Assembly (NCBI RefSeq): GCF_026230105.1
Contig: NC_079476.1
Coordinates: forward strand, 28,386,559-28,450,558
DNA: 64,000 bases
Reading direction: 5' to 3'
Source of the DNA: Diorhabda sublineata
Taxonomy: Eukaryota > Arthropoda > Insecta > Coleoptera > Chrysomelidae
In this document: piece by piece, positions 45,311 to 57,467 of the stretch
Numbering within the stretch: position 1 is the stretch's first letter
How the letters are laid out: each line of letters starts with the position of its first letter
Position numbers and translations under genes: made by a program
Notes under the pieces: model-generated
What the model saw: the letters and a program-made list of their open reading frames with translations, nothing else
Databases searched by the model: none
Told to the model about the DNA's origin: nothing

Positions 45311-46320
45311 TTCTTCTATTTCAACTTGCTTGGAAATGCATATATTTTTATAAAACATCGCCATTTTTTTTCTCATTCTGTGGTCTTCGTTTTTATTATA
45401 TGTGTATGTTGATTATTTATGTTACTTTGCTCAACTATTGCGTCAACTTATTGTTATTATCAATTGATATTGACTGTATGATGATCTCACCAGTCAATTG
45501 CTACTTTTTCCACAGCACGATTCAAACACCAACTTTCACATTCAATAAAGATGAAGTTCCAAATATCGTGTGGGAAGTTGGAATTTCTTAATTAAAATAA
45601 AATTATGTACCATTCCTTTCATTAATCTTATCAAATTCAACATATTTTTGTCTTCATAAATAAATTTTCAGTACTGTGGGTCCTGAACCTTGCCTCCATG
45701 GCTTTGTGACAAGGTTCGGGTGTTCAAAAACTTTATGCAGAATATGCATTGCCGCATTAGGAACACACTTATGAGACTGGTCAAGCAGAGGAAGAAACTC
45801 AAGACCTATTCATAGAATGTTTATAATAACATGCCAGCACAAAAAGCTTTGGATGGGAGTTTTTAGGAACGAAATTTTGATTTACTTGATCCCAATCAGA
45901 TGATAGAGTTCAGAGTGGACTAAAAATGTTAGCATAAACTGGTAGCATATCCGGTGCTGTCTGTCAAACAGCTTTCTAAAATATGACGGCCAGGTTTCAG
46001 ACGATTTAGAGGCCACTTGGATGATATTATTTTTAAGAAACAATTTTCTATTTTAAGTTGTCTATTTTAAATAAACATTTGAGAAATACCATGTTTTTTG
46101 TTTTTCATGACAATTTCACGTGCCAAAATTTACGTGAAATCGATTTCAGTCTCAAAGTATGGATGTCTACCTTGTTGAAATCGTAACTCATCAAGTTAGT
46201 TATGACCATTACCGCAAACAGTTGACCGATATTCGGAACATCTTCATATGGTACTGTTTCCATACCTAATAGTGACATTTCCAGGTCGAAATAATAGAAA
46301 GCACTTTGTTCCAACACGAA
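45311..46320. other. AT-rich interval, nothing recognised
   Basis: A short hairpin GAACCTTG...CAAGGTTC lies near 45689-45719. No gene is supported. The minus frame 46105-46350 (81 codons) overlaps the start of the transposase relic below and is not convincing. Confidence 0.4.
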
Positions 46321-46324
46321 TTTG

Positions 46325-46580
46325 GTCTTAATGTTCGAAGTTTTCTGCATGAACAGTTTGACGGAAGGAGGATTGAAAGACCTGGATCAATGGAGTGGCC
46401 ATCTAGGTCACTTGAACTCACGCCTTTGATTTTTTTCTTTGGGAATATTTAAACAGACGAGTCCACGTTAATAGACCATACAATTTAGAAGACTTATACT
46501 CTATTTAGAAAGAGCGTAGAATAATAAATGCTCATCATAAATGCAAAACCCTGAAATTTTTAGTACGGTACTTTACTACT
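46325..46580 (+). mobile_element. Tc1-like transposase C-terminal fragment
   Basis: The plus strand reads 'VRSFLHEQFDGRRIERPGSM' followed by 'EWPSRSLELTPLIFFFGNI', a decayed 'VRxFLNExFxxRWIGRRGPIEWPxRSPDLTPLDFFLWG'. This block is characteristic of a group of insect Tc1-like DDE transposases and contains the third catalytic residue, here replaced (D to I). Only about 80 codons remain and the frame is broken soon after. It is unrelated to the mariner families in this window. Confidence 0.7.
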
Positions 46581-46719
46581 TTACTGATAAATAAGTAGCT
46601 GGACAGAGATATATTTTCCCCATAATTGACCATAATTATATGTAAGCGGTTAACTAGATAATTCGAATGGCCATTCTTTTCTTTCCAAAATTGAAGGATA
46701 TCTTTATTACTCTCTTTAT

Positions 46720-47930
46720 TTTAATACTTTCACACCAACTTCTGAATCTCCCCAAAAGTAAGAAGCCCCTCACCATCTTAGCCCCTTTGAAGACATGTTG
46801 AATGCATTTTTAACAGTTTTCAACAGTAACGTTTTTTAAAGCTTCGTTTAGTAATATTCTAACGTCCTTCAATTTAAATGTTTTAAATGATTTTTCGAGC
46901 TACTTTGCTTTTAATTTGGCCCATATCAAATCGATCGGATTGAGTTCATTCAGTAAATTGGCGATTTCTTGCTACTTCATCAATATTATATTTCTTATGG
47001 GGATTTTTATTTATTTTGACAAGTTCGTTTTTCAATAAGTCATTGTTGAATGTAATATTTTTTTGTATTATCTAGTTAATAATGTCTTGTTTTCTCCATG
47101 ACGTCGTAGGTAGACTTTCGATTTGTCTCGAGTGGTAACTGGCGTTGTCAAGAGCAATCACAGATCCGGCTGGAATAAGATCTAGCATTTGTATAAAGTA
47201 TTCCTCGAACACATCTGCATTCATATCCTCGTGATAGTCAACGGTTATTGTTTATTCAAATAACAATATGCCACCGTCAACAAAACCACTATCACTGCCA
47301 ATATGTGTTACTATTAATCATCTGCCTTTTCCTGATGGAGCTCTCAATCCTGTTGATAGTCCCTCCAAGAAAGCTTGTCTAAAATTGTTAACCGTCTTAT
47401 CTTGCTATATTTTTCCTACAGTGTGCCCCTCGTTAAACCAAGTCTCGTCCAAATAAAAAATAGTTTTTCCTTCCTTCCGGAGTTTCTTAATCGTCCGAAA
47501 ATAAGACCTTCGCCATCACACGATTTCACGGTTCATGTAGAACCTGCTGATTGGTGGCCATCAGTCTTCCAAAAAGGACGCCAAAATTTTATCAATGGCA
47601 GGAATTTTCTTTTTAACGTAAAATGAGTAGACTTTCCTGCGGATTGCATATTTGTAATCTTCATCGATGTAAACCTTTGGCCTCCCTGACCGAGACTTTG
47701 GACCACTTAAGCATCCACTTGTTTTCCTTTTCTTAAAAAGTTTGTATACCGTTGCTATTCCTAGACCTGTCATCTTTGAACACATACTTGTTAGATCATC
47801 CACACTCACTGAAGGGTACTGATATTTTAATGCACCATATACATTTAAAGCCATAACTTTCTCGTTAACAAAGAGTGCATGCGTCTTCACTTTATGTATT
47901 GGAGTATAGTTTTCAAAGATCGACATATTG
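46720..47930 (-). mobile_element. IS630/Tc1-like (DETWxN group) transposon
   Basis: The minus strand encodes a nearly complete transposase with frame breaks. 47926-47561 (121 codons) is the DNA-binding part, ending 'SRSGRPKVYIDEDYKYAIRR'. Then come 'FYLDETWFNEGHT' (D1, near 47460-47420), 'RQAFLEGLSTGLRAPSGKGR' near 47370-47315, 'LIVTHIGSDSGFVDGGI', 'VIALDNASYHSRQIESLPTT' (D2, near 47165-47105), and 'NELNPIDLIWAKLKAK' near 46960-46910 with the third acidic residue as D. The C-terminal 'VTVENCKKCIQHVFKGA' follows. All three acidic residues are present, which is unusual for this window, but stops and shifts make it inactive. Relatives: 25456-27130, 32330-32760, 53965-54560. Confidence 0.8.
47561..47926 (-). 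pseudogene. DNA-binding half of the DETWxN-type transposase
   Basis: A 121-codon frame from ATG 47926, the second longest transposase frame in the window. It contains a helix-turn-helix-like region ('YPSVSVDDLTSMCSKMTGLG', then 'IATVYKLFKKRK'), a basic linker 'SGPKSRSGRPKVY' and 'IPAIDKILASFLED' before the stop. The catalytic part continues on the same strand in other frames down to about 46900. It would bind the transposon ends. The start is plausible but the leader is unknown. Confidence 0.65.
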
Positions 47931-49204
47931 ATAATTCACTAAAGTTGTGTAAACGTTTCTGTGACAATGCAGTTGTCTATTGGGAATTTTCTTTTATAGG
48001 ACTTTTTCTTAAACGGAAACTTGTCATTAACCATTTTAGTATAACTCATATTTTAATCTTTTATTATCCAAATTATCATTATTCCCAGAAAACATTTTAC
48101 AAATCGTTTTCAAATTAACCTGTCTGGTATAGGTATATACTATAAAAGGCGTGAAATATTTACCTGTCAAGATCCTTCCTTTCTTAAAATACCCCAAAGG
48201 GTAAATTGTTTTGGCTGATAAGTAAACATAGTTAGAAATTGGAACTTGATGCAATAAATTTCTTAGAAAATAAATGTTGGCTTCATTTTCTAATGTTTAA
48301 TAAAATAAAATAATAAATTGTTGTTAAATGTGACTACGTCTATGGTGGCCAGTAGAGGGATTGATTTATTACTCTACACTCTTTCGGAATGGAGTATAAT
48401 TGAACGAATTTAACATGAAATAAGATGATTAAAAACTGTAAACTACGTTTACCATTATCTTGGCCTATGTCAGATAGTTATGGTATAATGGATTGTTAAT
48501 TTAGAAGCTATCACTAAAACTGAATTTATTTTCATGAATTTTCTCGTGTTTTTTCTTCAGCTTTATCAAATAATGTCGGAAGACACCGACAAATAAACGG
48601 TTCGACTTATTTTTACATTTTTATCAAAACGTTTAATGAATTTTGTGTATTTAGTATTAAATAAGTTGCTTCAATGACACTCAGTGATTAATGATTATTC
48701 TTTTTTCCATTTTTTATTGTTCTTGAACGTATTCTAAAATATAAATGATATTCAGTATATTGCAGTTTTAAATAAAATCATTAATATCGACCAAGATTTG
48801 TCAACAGCGCGCTTATGCATAGAAACAAAAATGGTAGACAGCACATTTAAAATTATCGGCGCGATACAAATATATAAATAAACTATCAGTGTGGCCTCAA
48901 CTGCACCTAAACATTAGTTTTTTCGAACCTTGACATACTTATCTTACACTTAACGAAGTAGTACCAATGTTAGTAGGTCAGTATGTCACGTAATGCAATA
49001 AGGTGCACTTGTAACATTATTTTTATGTACCTGTTGTGATTTTTTAGAAATTATGATGTGTATGAGGGATAACTCTACGGTGACTAACCGTCTAAATATA
49101 TATAATACGTAATCATTCGTTATCAATATCAGTTACTAAAAACTCAAAGTTTTCAAGCTCTTTGAAACTTTGGTAAAATCATTCACTGAACTTAGATTAA
49201 AAAA
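47931..49204. other. AT-rich interval, nothing recognised
   Basis: May include the 5' leader of the transposon at 46720-47930, but no terminal repeat was located. No other gene or RNA is seen. Confidence 0.45.
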
Positions 49205-49988
49205 AAAATTTCGTGTTGCATTTTCAACATCTCCTTTTTTGTACACACCATTTCGATGGTGCAAAGTCCGGACTAAATGCTGGATGTGGTAGGAGTTCAA
49301 TACCACCAAGTTCTTCGATTTTATTCCGCGTCACTTGCGCAATATGGGTTTAGCATTGTCTTGTTTTAAGAGACCCAGCTTTAGGTTAACTAAACTTGTC
49401 TAACCTTCGGGTTATTTAGAAAAATCAATTTTTCATCGCTAATAATAATGTGTCTAATAGAACGATCATCTTTCGGTAGAGCAAGGAGCTGTTTACACAC
49501 TTCTATTCAACGTTTCACTTGAATCTCTGTTAGTTCGTGTGGCACTATTCGACAACTTTTATAGATCTCACTTAATGATCTTAAATAGCGATGTAAGGTA
49601 TCTTTAGAAGGTCCAAGGGAGTCTAATAATCGGCGAGTGATGATACAAGTTGGTTTTCTACTGCTCTTCTTGTAACCTCTTCATCATCCCACGTAGGTAG
49701 ACGACTACTATTAAAAAAATGACGTTTGCTCATTAACTGTGTGGTCCCCTCCAATATCACATATTTTCCTTGCTGCCATGGCTGCTTCAAACGTTTGTTT
49801 CCTATAATATCTTTAAAAAAATACACGATTTTATTGCACTCAATACTATTTATTAAAAAAACGTACTGCGTCATCAATAAACAAAGAAAGAATTATTCAA
49901 ATACTAACTAGTCTTAACAACGACATATTTAAATTGAGGCGTAGGGATTTTCACATTTAATTTGATATTACTTTGAGATACCCCTGTA
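49205..49988 (-). mobile_element. mariner-related (maT-like) transposon remnant
   Basis: The minus-strand 5' end begins ACAGGGGTATCTCAAAGTAA (49987 downward) next to TA (49988-49989). The coding relic reads 'SSRLPTWDDEEVTRRAVENQ' near 49705-49645, the HTH region. It continues as 'SLLYRKMIVLLDTLLLAMKN', a decayed D1 block, near 49500-49430. After an internal deletion, 'KQDNAKPILRK' marks the D2 box near 49370-49335 and 'ELLPHPAFSPDFAPS' the third near 49300-49265. The family resembles C. elegans- and insect-type mariners (maT group), but the exact subfamily is uncertain. The 3' end is truncated near 49205. Confidence 0.65.
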
Positions 49989-50319
49989 TATCGGTATCCG
50001 TTTATTTCTTATGAGCGAGCAACTGAATAAATCGAAAGTGTGGATAGCTAGCACTCTTGTTGGAGGCTCCTTTTCTACAATTTGTTAGTCTTATCTGCAT
50101 AGAAAGTCTATTTTAGAACTTTGTAAACACTTCTACAATATGGCACTACTTTTGAGAAGTATATTTATTTGTACACATGAAAAAATAGTGCGAAAACCGT
50201 GTATGTGTGATAAGGATTCATTCGTTTACAGTTTCTCTCGAAAACGAATCGAACTGAATGGAACCGCATACGTATAAAATATGCCTTAAATCAATCAAAG
50301 TTGAGTCTATGTAAAAAGA
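49989..50319. other. short interval, nothing recognised
   Basis: No feature could be supported. The missing left end of the following mariner should lie in or near it. Confidence 0.4.
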
Positions 50320-50999
50320 TTTTTTGAAAGATGGAAAAAATTTAATATCAAGCTGTCATTAAATAGGCAAAACTCAAACGTAACCGTATCAGCTTGACTG
50401 ACGATAAGCATTCGGGGTGGCTACAACCAGATATAAATTGTAAAGAAGTCTTTGCCAGCTATATTGTGAGCGGTTTTTATTGGGAACGTGGCAAGGAAAC
50501 ACCAAAGTGGACTAACTTTAATATATTTTACCAGACGATGAATACATAAGTATTCGAAAGCTCGGAAAATATATTAAAGTTAGTCCACTTTGGTGTTTCC
50601 TTGCCACGCTGAACATTTCCAGTTTAAGAAAAATCAGTCGTATTGTTACGTCGCTTCATAACTGTAGATGAATCCTGGATTTACCGTTACAATGCTGCAA
50701 TGAAAAAAAGTTAAGACAGTATTTGAAGAAAGATAAAGCGCTTTTCTATTAGGACAACGCACCTTCTCACATTTTGATCGCTATGGTTTAATTTCACGAA
50801 TTTCGCTTTGAATTGGTTCGCTACCTTCCATATTCACCAGATCTGGCCTCCAGCGAGTTTTTCTTGTTTACTATTGTTTGGAAGAGCATCGCTGGACTAA
50901 GTAGATACACATAAAAGGAGAATGCGTTGAAAATTTAAAATGATATATGATATATTTAAATGGTATAAAATGATGTATATATTTGTCAAACAACCCTCG
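50320..50999 (+). mobile_element. mariner family C copy with internal hairpin
   Basis: The right end GTCAAACAACCCTCG (to 50999) precedes TA and matches the left end at 41872. The transposase starts at ATG 50331 ('MEKI', then stops). It includes 'AKLKRNRISLTDDKHSGW' near 50368-50420. It resumes after the hairpin with 'ITVDESWIYRYN' (D1 intact, near 50658-50693), then by deletion 'FYQDNAPSHIL' near 50743-50780 (D2), and 'YLPYSPDLASSEFFL' near 50828-50872, where the usual D of the third block is E. A perfect 43-bp inverted repeat interrupts the N-terminal domain. The left terminal repeat was not found. Confidence 0.75.
50487..50608. repeat. perfect 43-bp inverted repeat, 36-bp loop
   Basis: The left arm 50487-50529 (starts CGTGGCAAGGAAACACC) and right arm 50566-50608 (ends GGTGTTTCCTTGCCACG) are exact reverse complements over 43 bases. 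It sits where mariner homology is interrupted. Arm text AAACACCAAAGTG with TTTAATATAT also occurs near 57441-57480 next to the TA microsatellite. Confidence 0.95.
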
Positions 51000-53964
51000 T
51001 AACTACTGACACTCACCTACTTGATTAATAAATTTCATTTATGAATAATAGTGCCGCAGACCATCTACATATTAAAAATTGAAATCGAATTGGAGCTAAT
51101 TAAATTTTATTAGATATATTTTTATATTTTTGTCTCATTGTGCGATGAGGAGATTTGCATGATCTGAAATAAAGTATGTTCAACACATAATCAGGCATCA
51201 GTTATCGATATTATATTTAAAAAAATATTTAATTTTATTTTCTACAAATCAAATCAATTCGACAAACAAAACATAGTTTATTATTTCTTAGATCTTGTTA
51301 AATGTTTTGTTGCTCAATTGTGATTGAAAATTAGATTCGAAAACATGTAAAAAATTGACGTTTTGATTTGTTGTTCTCGTTCCTATGTATGTGAAACATT
51401 TCTAAAAATTCTCTTTTTGTATTCGATTCCGTTGCAAGAATTACCAAATTTTTATAATTGAATGTATATTTTTGTATATAATTATGCAAGTTGTCATATA
51501 TTTGCAATTTTTCACATGTTTTAGAATCTGATTTCAAATTAGACAATTTAGCAATAAAAACAAAACATAATATTATGATCTACAACTACCCCTACCAAGC
51601 CGGTGCGGGTCTCTAGTGATTAATTTAATGTTACATCACACCCTGTGAAATATAACTCCATTTTTGCAATGAGAAATATTATCGACTCATCCTTCAAACG
51701 AAAATATTCCAACGTTAAATAATATAAATTGTTTAAATATTGTTTAGTTTGCGTCGAGTATGTCACTGTCAGTGGGTCAGTGTGTCAACGAGAGTGAATC
51801 CGACTTAAGTTATTTGTTGCGAATGATGTCAAGGTCGTTCAGCCACTAACGGCGAGTGAATTTGTATTTCATTTTTATCAGACACACTCGTCCTATTTAC
51901 ACAAAATAAAAATCGAACTATCTTTATTACCACAACGCTGATAGCATACCAAACAATAGTAGGCTTACCGCATTTAAGCACACAACAATTTGAGAGAAAA
52001 TTTTGTTTTATCGTTTAAAGTAATCAATATCGTAAATCATAATTGAATAGATATGGTTTATTTTAACAAAACATCCAGTTAAGGTAGTTTTCTGATTATG
52101 AAGAACAATGAGTCATTTAAACTAGCTCACTAACTCAAACGGCTTGATCCTATTTAGCCTTAGCCTTCTCATATTGTTGTATCCCTTATTCATGGCTACT
52201 TTTATGGAGATAATTGTAACAATAACTATGTATAAACCACCGGTACAAATAAAATGTACAACTACAAAATATTTCGAATTACTGATAGCAAATAAAAGTC
52301 ATTATACAGTTTAATGTCATTATACAGTTTAATGTCATTATTATAACTATTTGTATTTCTCAAAAAGTTTATAAATAAGTTTGCTAAATTAAAATGTGAA
52401 AACCTAGTGTCTGAAAGCCTGTCTTTAGGGTCGATACAGAGGGATAGTCTAGTAATGATTAACGGGTAATTGAATACGTAACTTATCCACAAAAATTGTG
52501 AGCTAGTTATAGTAGTTCAACAGAACGAATAACTCATGTACCCTCAAATGTTTTTTGAAAGATGTACAAATCCAAACTTATCCAAAACAAATCCACAATC
52601 CCGTTACAATAAAAAATTCCAATTATAAACAAAGACATATAATATGATTAATATGTTTCAGAATAATTGTATAAGGTTGGATCTTGTTAATTGGATATAA
52701 CTTCTTCTTTACGTACTATCTATTATGTACATTTCGAAAGTATAATCATAATGTTTTGACCTTCACAGCTGCGACTCTAAATAGGTTAGATGATATGATA
52801 TTAGAAATTTTTTCGCAGGTACATAAGTCAAAATATTTTTCATACAATTTTCCCTGAAATATGACCTGTAGGATCGCATATTTTGGACCAAGATAATGAA
52901 GTTTTCTTCTTTCCACTTGAGGTGGAACTCTACATTCTTATCCATTCTTACGGGCATCAACATTGGTGACATGAAATATCCATGATATTCTCAGCATTCT
53001 GCGGTAGGGCTACAAACTCAAAGGATTCTAAACTTTAAGCATCTACACCAAAAAAAGGACTGGGAATACATATCACTTTAGCATCACGTGCTCCCAGCTC
53101 AAAGCTCAGCTCGTAGCTACAGAGCAGCTTCTAGATCTTCATAAACGATGCACGGGATTTGTCGATTGTAATCCTTCCACATACAACGTTAAATGTAATA
53201 TTTTAATACAAGATTGGTAAATCTTAGAAAACTATAATTATAATCAAAATTTTAATATATCTTCTTCTGAAATTGGTATTATAGGTTCCTGTCCTCTGTT
53301 TAGTCTTTTTCACAAATTGGGATTAAAGTTTGGACACAACTATGAAATTAGACACGACTCCTTCATAAGTGCCTTTTTCTTTATAAATATAAAAAGCATG
53401 GTAGTTTGTAATCAATATTTTTGAGAAGCGTATTTTTCCTTTCCGAACTTGGTCGCCTTCTCTTGTACAAAAAAGAAGTCACACTCAAGTCAAAATGAAA
53501 TGCAGTACAATATAGTCTAAACTGAACTTTATTAATTTACTCTGATACTGAACTAATTAGAATACTACTCCGAATCGCTCTCATAGTCCGATGGTTTTGG
53601 TATCGTATCAAATGGGGTTAATTTATATCAGTCAAGAAACTCTGGGGAAATAACGTTTGTTGAGCATAACCTCAGAAGGCTGTTCTTTGTTTGGTATTGA
53701 CAACATACTGGTTTACAATAGTGAATTATTTTGTGAAATATCAGTTGATCTGCCTCTACCATAAACTCGTAAAACATCAGTAGATATAGGTATTTGAAGG
53801 AGATTCGGCCAGGTTAGCTTTTTTTATAATACATAGTTTTAACTTTTAGACACGACACTTTATTGTCATTATCGTCCCTATTCAGAAAAACTATTAATAA
53901 ATCTAGAAAATCCGGACATTTAAATTTTCTCACATGACAAGAACTACTTTTTGTATTCTTTTAG
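51000..53964. other. long AT-rich interval, one short tandem repeat
   Basis: No gene is recognised. 52763-52972 (-, 69 codons) is open but unassigned. A diffuse block 53040-53170 has higher GC without coding features. A tandem repeat is listed separately. Confidence 0.45.
52298..52340 (+). repeat. 18-bp tandem repeat, 2.4 copies
   Basis: GTCATTATACAGTTTAAT occurs twice in succession (52298-52315 and 52316-52333), followed by a partial third copy GTCATTA. The two full copies are identical, suggesting recent slippage. Confidence 0.9.
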
Positions 53965-54560
53965 AACGTGCCAATTTCATATTGTATATCGCGTCATTTT
54001 TCGTTGCAGTTTCCTTTTAGTAACGAAGTTCAAATTGCGTATTCTCAAAAGTTTAGTGTAGTTGCAAGGTACAGTGTTGCAGTCTATTGTGAATTCTAGT
54101 GATCGAATCGAAAAATCGATCCTTTAACAGATAATGAAAAAATATTTATATTTAATTATTTTCAATCATTCACAAACATATATAAAAAAATTTTGATAAC
54201 ACGTGGAATTAGTATTACGCTTGATGTTGAAAGTCCTATAAAAGAAATGAGAAATCAAAGAAGAAATAGATGATAATAAGAAGAAAGATGGATCAATGAG
54301 GGACATACGACAAATAAATGTTGGCAATATGAAACTATTTTGTTGTGGTTTATTGAAATTTGAACCTTCTCGTACCGACAACTACAATGAGATCATGAAT
54401 GTCGATGTCTTCAAAAGATTGTTCTAATAAATGTATATCTGCCTCCTCAGAACTGTATAATAGAATGGATAATGCAAGTTACTCGAGATTTGTCCACAAC
54501 CAAATGGTTAAAAAATATTTACTGAGTTCGAAGGATATTAAGTTCCATCCTGGTTCTTCT
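53965..54560 (+). mobile_element. IS630/Tc1-like transposon, shortened copy
   Basis: The leader (GTGTTGCAGTCTATTGTGAA near 54072) matches the copy at 32460-32490. Then come a decayed D1 block 'EERWINEGHTTNKCW' near 54280-54325 (DETW changed), and after a deletion the second block 'MDNASYSRFVHNQMVKKYL' near 54465-54520 with its aspartate kept. Homology fades after 54560, so the third block is absent. It is a member of the group at 25456, 32330 and 46720. Confidence 0.65.
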
Positions 54561-55370
54561 GAATAATTGCTCTGTGAAATCAAGTTTAAATGTTTCTTTT
54601 TAATATCTGGTTGATTCTTACTACATACACTCATTTAATATGTAAAATAAGTTACACAGATTTCCAAAAAAGGGGACGTGGAAGCTCACAATTAGGCTAT
54701 TGCTTGATGAAATATCTTTCGCCTATGAAACTGTTTTAGCGATAACATTTAAATTCAACCAACAACGTCGCTTGAATCTACGACGACAACATTGACCTCG
54801 TCTATTATTTATTTTTAGAGAAATATTTGGACAGATAATTGGTCGCCTATGAGAATTTCTTTATCTGCAGAGGGTTCCTACGATCCTACGAATGACATGT
54901 AAATTCGTCGCTGGCGTTTTTTTTTTTGACTACCTACCTTCATCTGTATGTACGGAATCATATTTGTCAAATTGAAACGTATATGAAAATACAAAGTTTT
55001 AATGTTAGTACAAGGTACTATTATACAAATATCCTTTGGTTCTGATATGAAAACTCAGTGTTCAATTTACCTATAGGGATTGAATGAAACCTAAAATTCC
55101 GGTCATTACCACTTAGAATAAACTTGATATTTTAAATAAAACTCAATAAAATTGAGGTAAACCTGTCCAGAAAGTAAATACTAAACAAATAAATTAGTTA
55201 TATAAAAAATTTAAAAAAATAGCAATTTTCTCAGTTTTCATTAAACTACCGTCTTCGGAGAGTGAATGAAGGAAAAAGGGTTTTGTGAATTTGTAAAGAT
55301 TTTTGAACAGGTTTTATTATAACTTACTTACTTTGTTATATAACTGATAATGAATCTTTTCTGTCGCTCT
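54561..55370. other. AT-rich interval, nothing recognised
   Basis: A phrase TGTCCAGAAAGTAAA near 55166 resembles the end of mariner family D, but no partner or coding sequence is present. Nothing else seen. Confidence 0.4.
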
Positions 55371-56530
55371 ATAATATCAGGCGCTATTTATAATTAATTA
55401 TACATAAACAAAATATTAGCAACGAACAATCAATTATTAGATGTGTAAGTGTAAAGTTTGACGTCAAAAAACTAAACTAGAGTTACGCAATAAATTAAAA
55501 GAAAAAATATGTCTACCGAAATTGTGAAAATCGAAAAATTGGTGTATCGAGCCATCATCAAGTACATGTATTTAAAAGGGTTAAGAAGTAAGCAGATTTA
55601 CGAAGATATGCTTAATAACCTTGGTGATCAATGTCCTTCGTATGCCACCGTGAAAAATTACACTGCAAGCTTCAAAAGAGGTATATTTTCCATTGAAGAT
55701 GATGACCGATCAGGAAGGCCAGTTTCTGTGTCGGTCCCCGAAAACATCGATGCAGTTTATGACATGATTTTATCAGACCGTCGAATAAGGCTAAAACGGA
55801 AATCTGAAGCACTGAATATTTCATACGAACGAATTCACGTCAATTTGAATATGAGAACAATTGCTGCAAAATGGATCCTGAAATGTTTGAATGTTGACCA
55901 AAAGCGTGCAAGGGTAGAAGCATCGCGTTCGATCTGTGCTCTATTTGAAAACGATGTAGACTTTTAAAACCGAATTGTTACCATGGATGAGACTTGGGTA
56001 CATTTCTGCGATCCAGAAACAAAGCAACAATCGATGGAATGGCGACACTCTGGTTCTCCAAGACCCAAGAAGTTTCGTGTCCAAAAATCTGCTGGAAAAG
56101 TTCTTGCTTTAGTTTTTTGGGTTTGCCATGAGTAATCGTGATTGATTTTTTGGATAAGAGTAGAACAATAACTGGAGATTACTATTCGACATTACTGGCC
56201 ACTCTACGGAAAAAATTAAAGAGAAAAGACGCGGAAAGCTATCAAAAGGTGTTTTGTTTTTGCATGACAACGCTCCTGCACACAAATCTCATGTTGTCAA
56301 AAAAGTTTAAAGGATCGTAAATTTTCTTTCAACGGGGAGGTAATTAAAGCTGTGGAGGTCTGGTTTGCAGAACTAGAAGAAACATTTTTTCGAAAGGTCT
56401 AGAGACGTTGCAGGTTCGCTGTAATAAATGAATCCAATTAAGAGGAGAATATGTTGCGTAAAAAAAATATTTAGACATCGAAATTTTGTTTGGTTCTATA
56501 GTAGGCTAAGAATTTGTCAATATATCATCG
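55371..56530 (+). mobile_element. mariner family B, best preserved copy
   Basis: The right end TTGTCAATATATCATCG (to 56530) precedes TA and is the inverted form of the family B left end at 34568. The left end is strongly decayed near 55371-55400. Relative to 31077-32045 and 34568-35512, this copy retains the full order from N-terminal domain to 3' end, with several indels. Copy-to-copy identity is visibly high across hundreds of bases, so family B appears to be among the youngest mariners here. Confidence 0.85.
55509..55967 (+). pseudogene. mariner family B transposase, N-terminal 152 codons
   Basis: This is the longest credible reading frame in the window. It starts at ATG 55509 ('MSTEIVKIEKL') and encodes the paired helix-turn-helix DNA-binding half: 'YRAIIKYMYLKGLRSKQIYE', 'CPSYATVKNYTASFKRG', 'IEDDDRSGRPVSVSVPENID', 'MILSDRRIRLKRKSEALNIS' and 'QKRARVEASRSICALFENDV'. 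It stops at 55965-55967 just before D1. The next frame carries 'MDETWVHFCDPETKQQSMEW' (about 55984-56042) and 'PRPKKFRVQKSAGKVLAL'. Then come further shifts, 'DYYSTLLATLRKK' (56138-56320), and C-terminal 'AVEVWFAELEETFFRK' near 56348-56400. The second and third catalytic blocks are damaged or deleted. Full-length mariners have about 340-350 residues. Confidence 0.85.
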
Positions 56531-57467
56531 TATATAGTTCTCCGTTTTTGTTTTTTTACTGATCGATTTTGATTCTAATTAGTAGGTATTTAAAACATTA
56601 AAGAGAGAATGAATCAGTCAAGTATACGTCTCGGTGTTCTATTAGAATTTATAATAGTAAATTTTTGTCATATCTTTCCACTACCCACTACGTACAATTG
56701 ACCTACTAATCTAGTAACCATGACCACTTTTGCTTTCGGTAGAATGTTATAAATCTGTTGAGAAATTCATTCAATCAAATTATTTATATCGAAAGTAAAA
56801 GTGCGAATATTATTTCAACAAAATATATTAAAGAAACAAAAAACTAAAATGATTGTCGGAATTTCATTAGCAAATGGGTTTATATTTCATAACGCATTTA
56901 AATATTTGTGACCAAGCGTCATTTTATGCGAATTAAGTTTTAATATTCCTCTTGCCAGGGCCGATCCTAAGGTGTCGTCTGCTGACATAAACTCAACCAC
57001 CCATCTAAGAACAATAAAATACTTTTCGGCAATTATGATCGGCTTAACGCACAAAAAAAGTATTAAGAAATTCTTGTATACTATGTTTTAAATTTGAAAT
57101 TTCTACCAAAAATTCATCGTGACGTGATCTAAACTTCGTTCTGGGTTAGGATTCTTAATCAGCTGATAGGTGAACTTCCTAAACTCAGGTTATAGTTTCC
57201 GAAAAACCCTTAAGTAAAACATTATTGAAATTACAAATAAAATTTGAAAATCACAGGTCCATTTTTAGCCAGCCGGATTATAGTAGTAAAAATATAAATG
57301 TTTGAACAAATATCAGAAATACAAAACAACAGTTTTCACACAGAAATTTTCGTGAAACTAAAAATATACGAATAACTCCTTATACAAAGAATGTATATAC
57401 TAAAATTAACGAATGTTTAAGTTGTGAAAGTGTGGCAAATCAAACACCAAAGTGCACTGGTGTACTA

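Noticed and set aside
55150..55185. TGTCCAGAAAGTAAA, like the end of mariner family D
   Set aside because: The match is short, lacks the adjoining CGAAGTACA and has no partner end.
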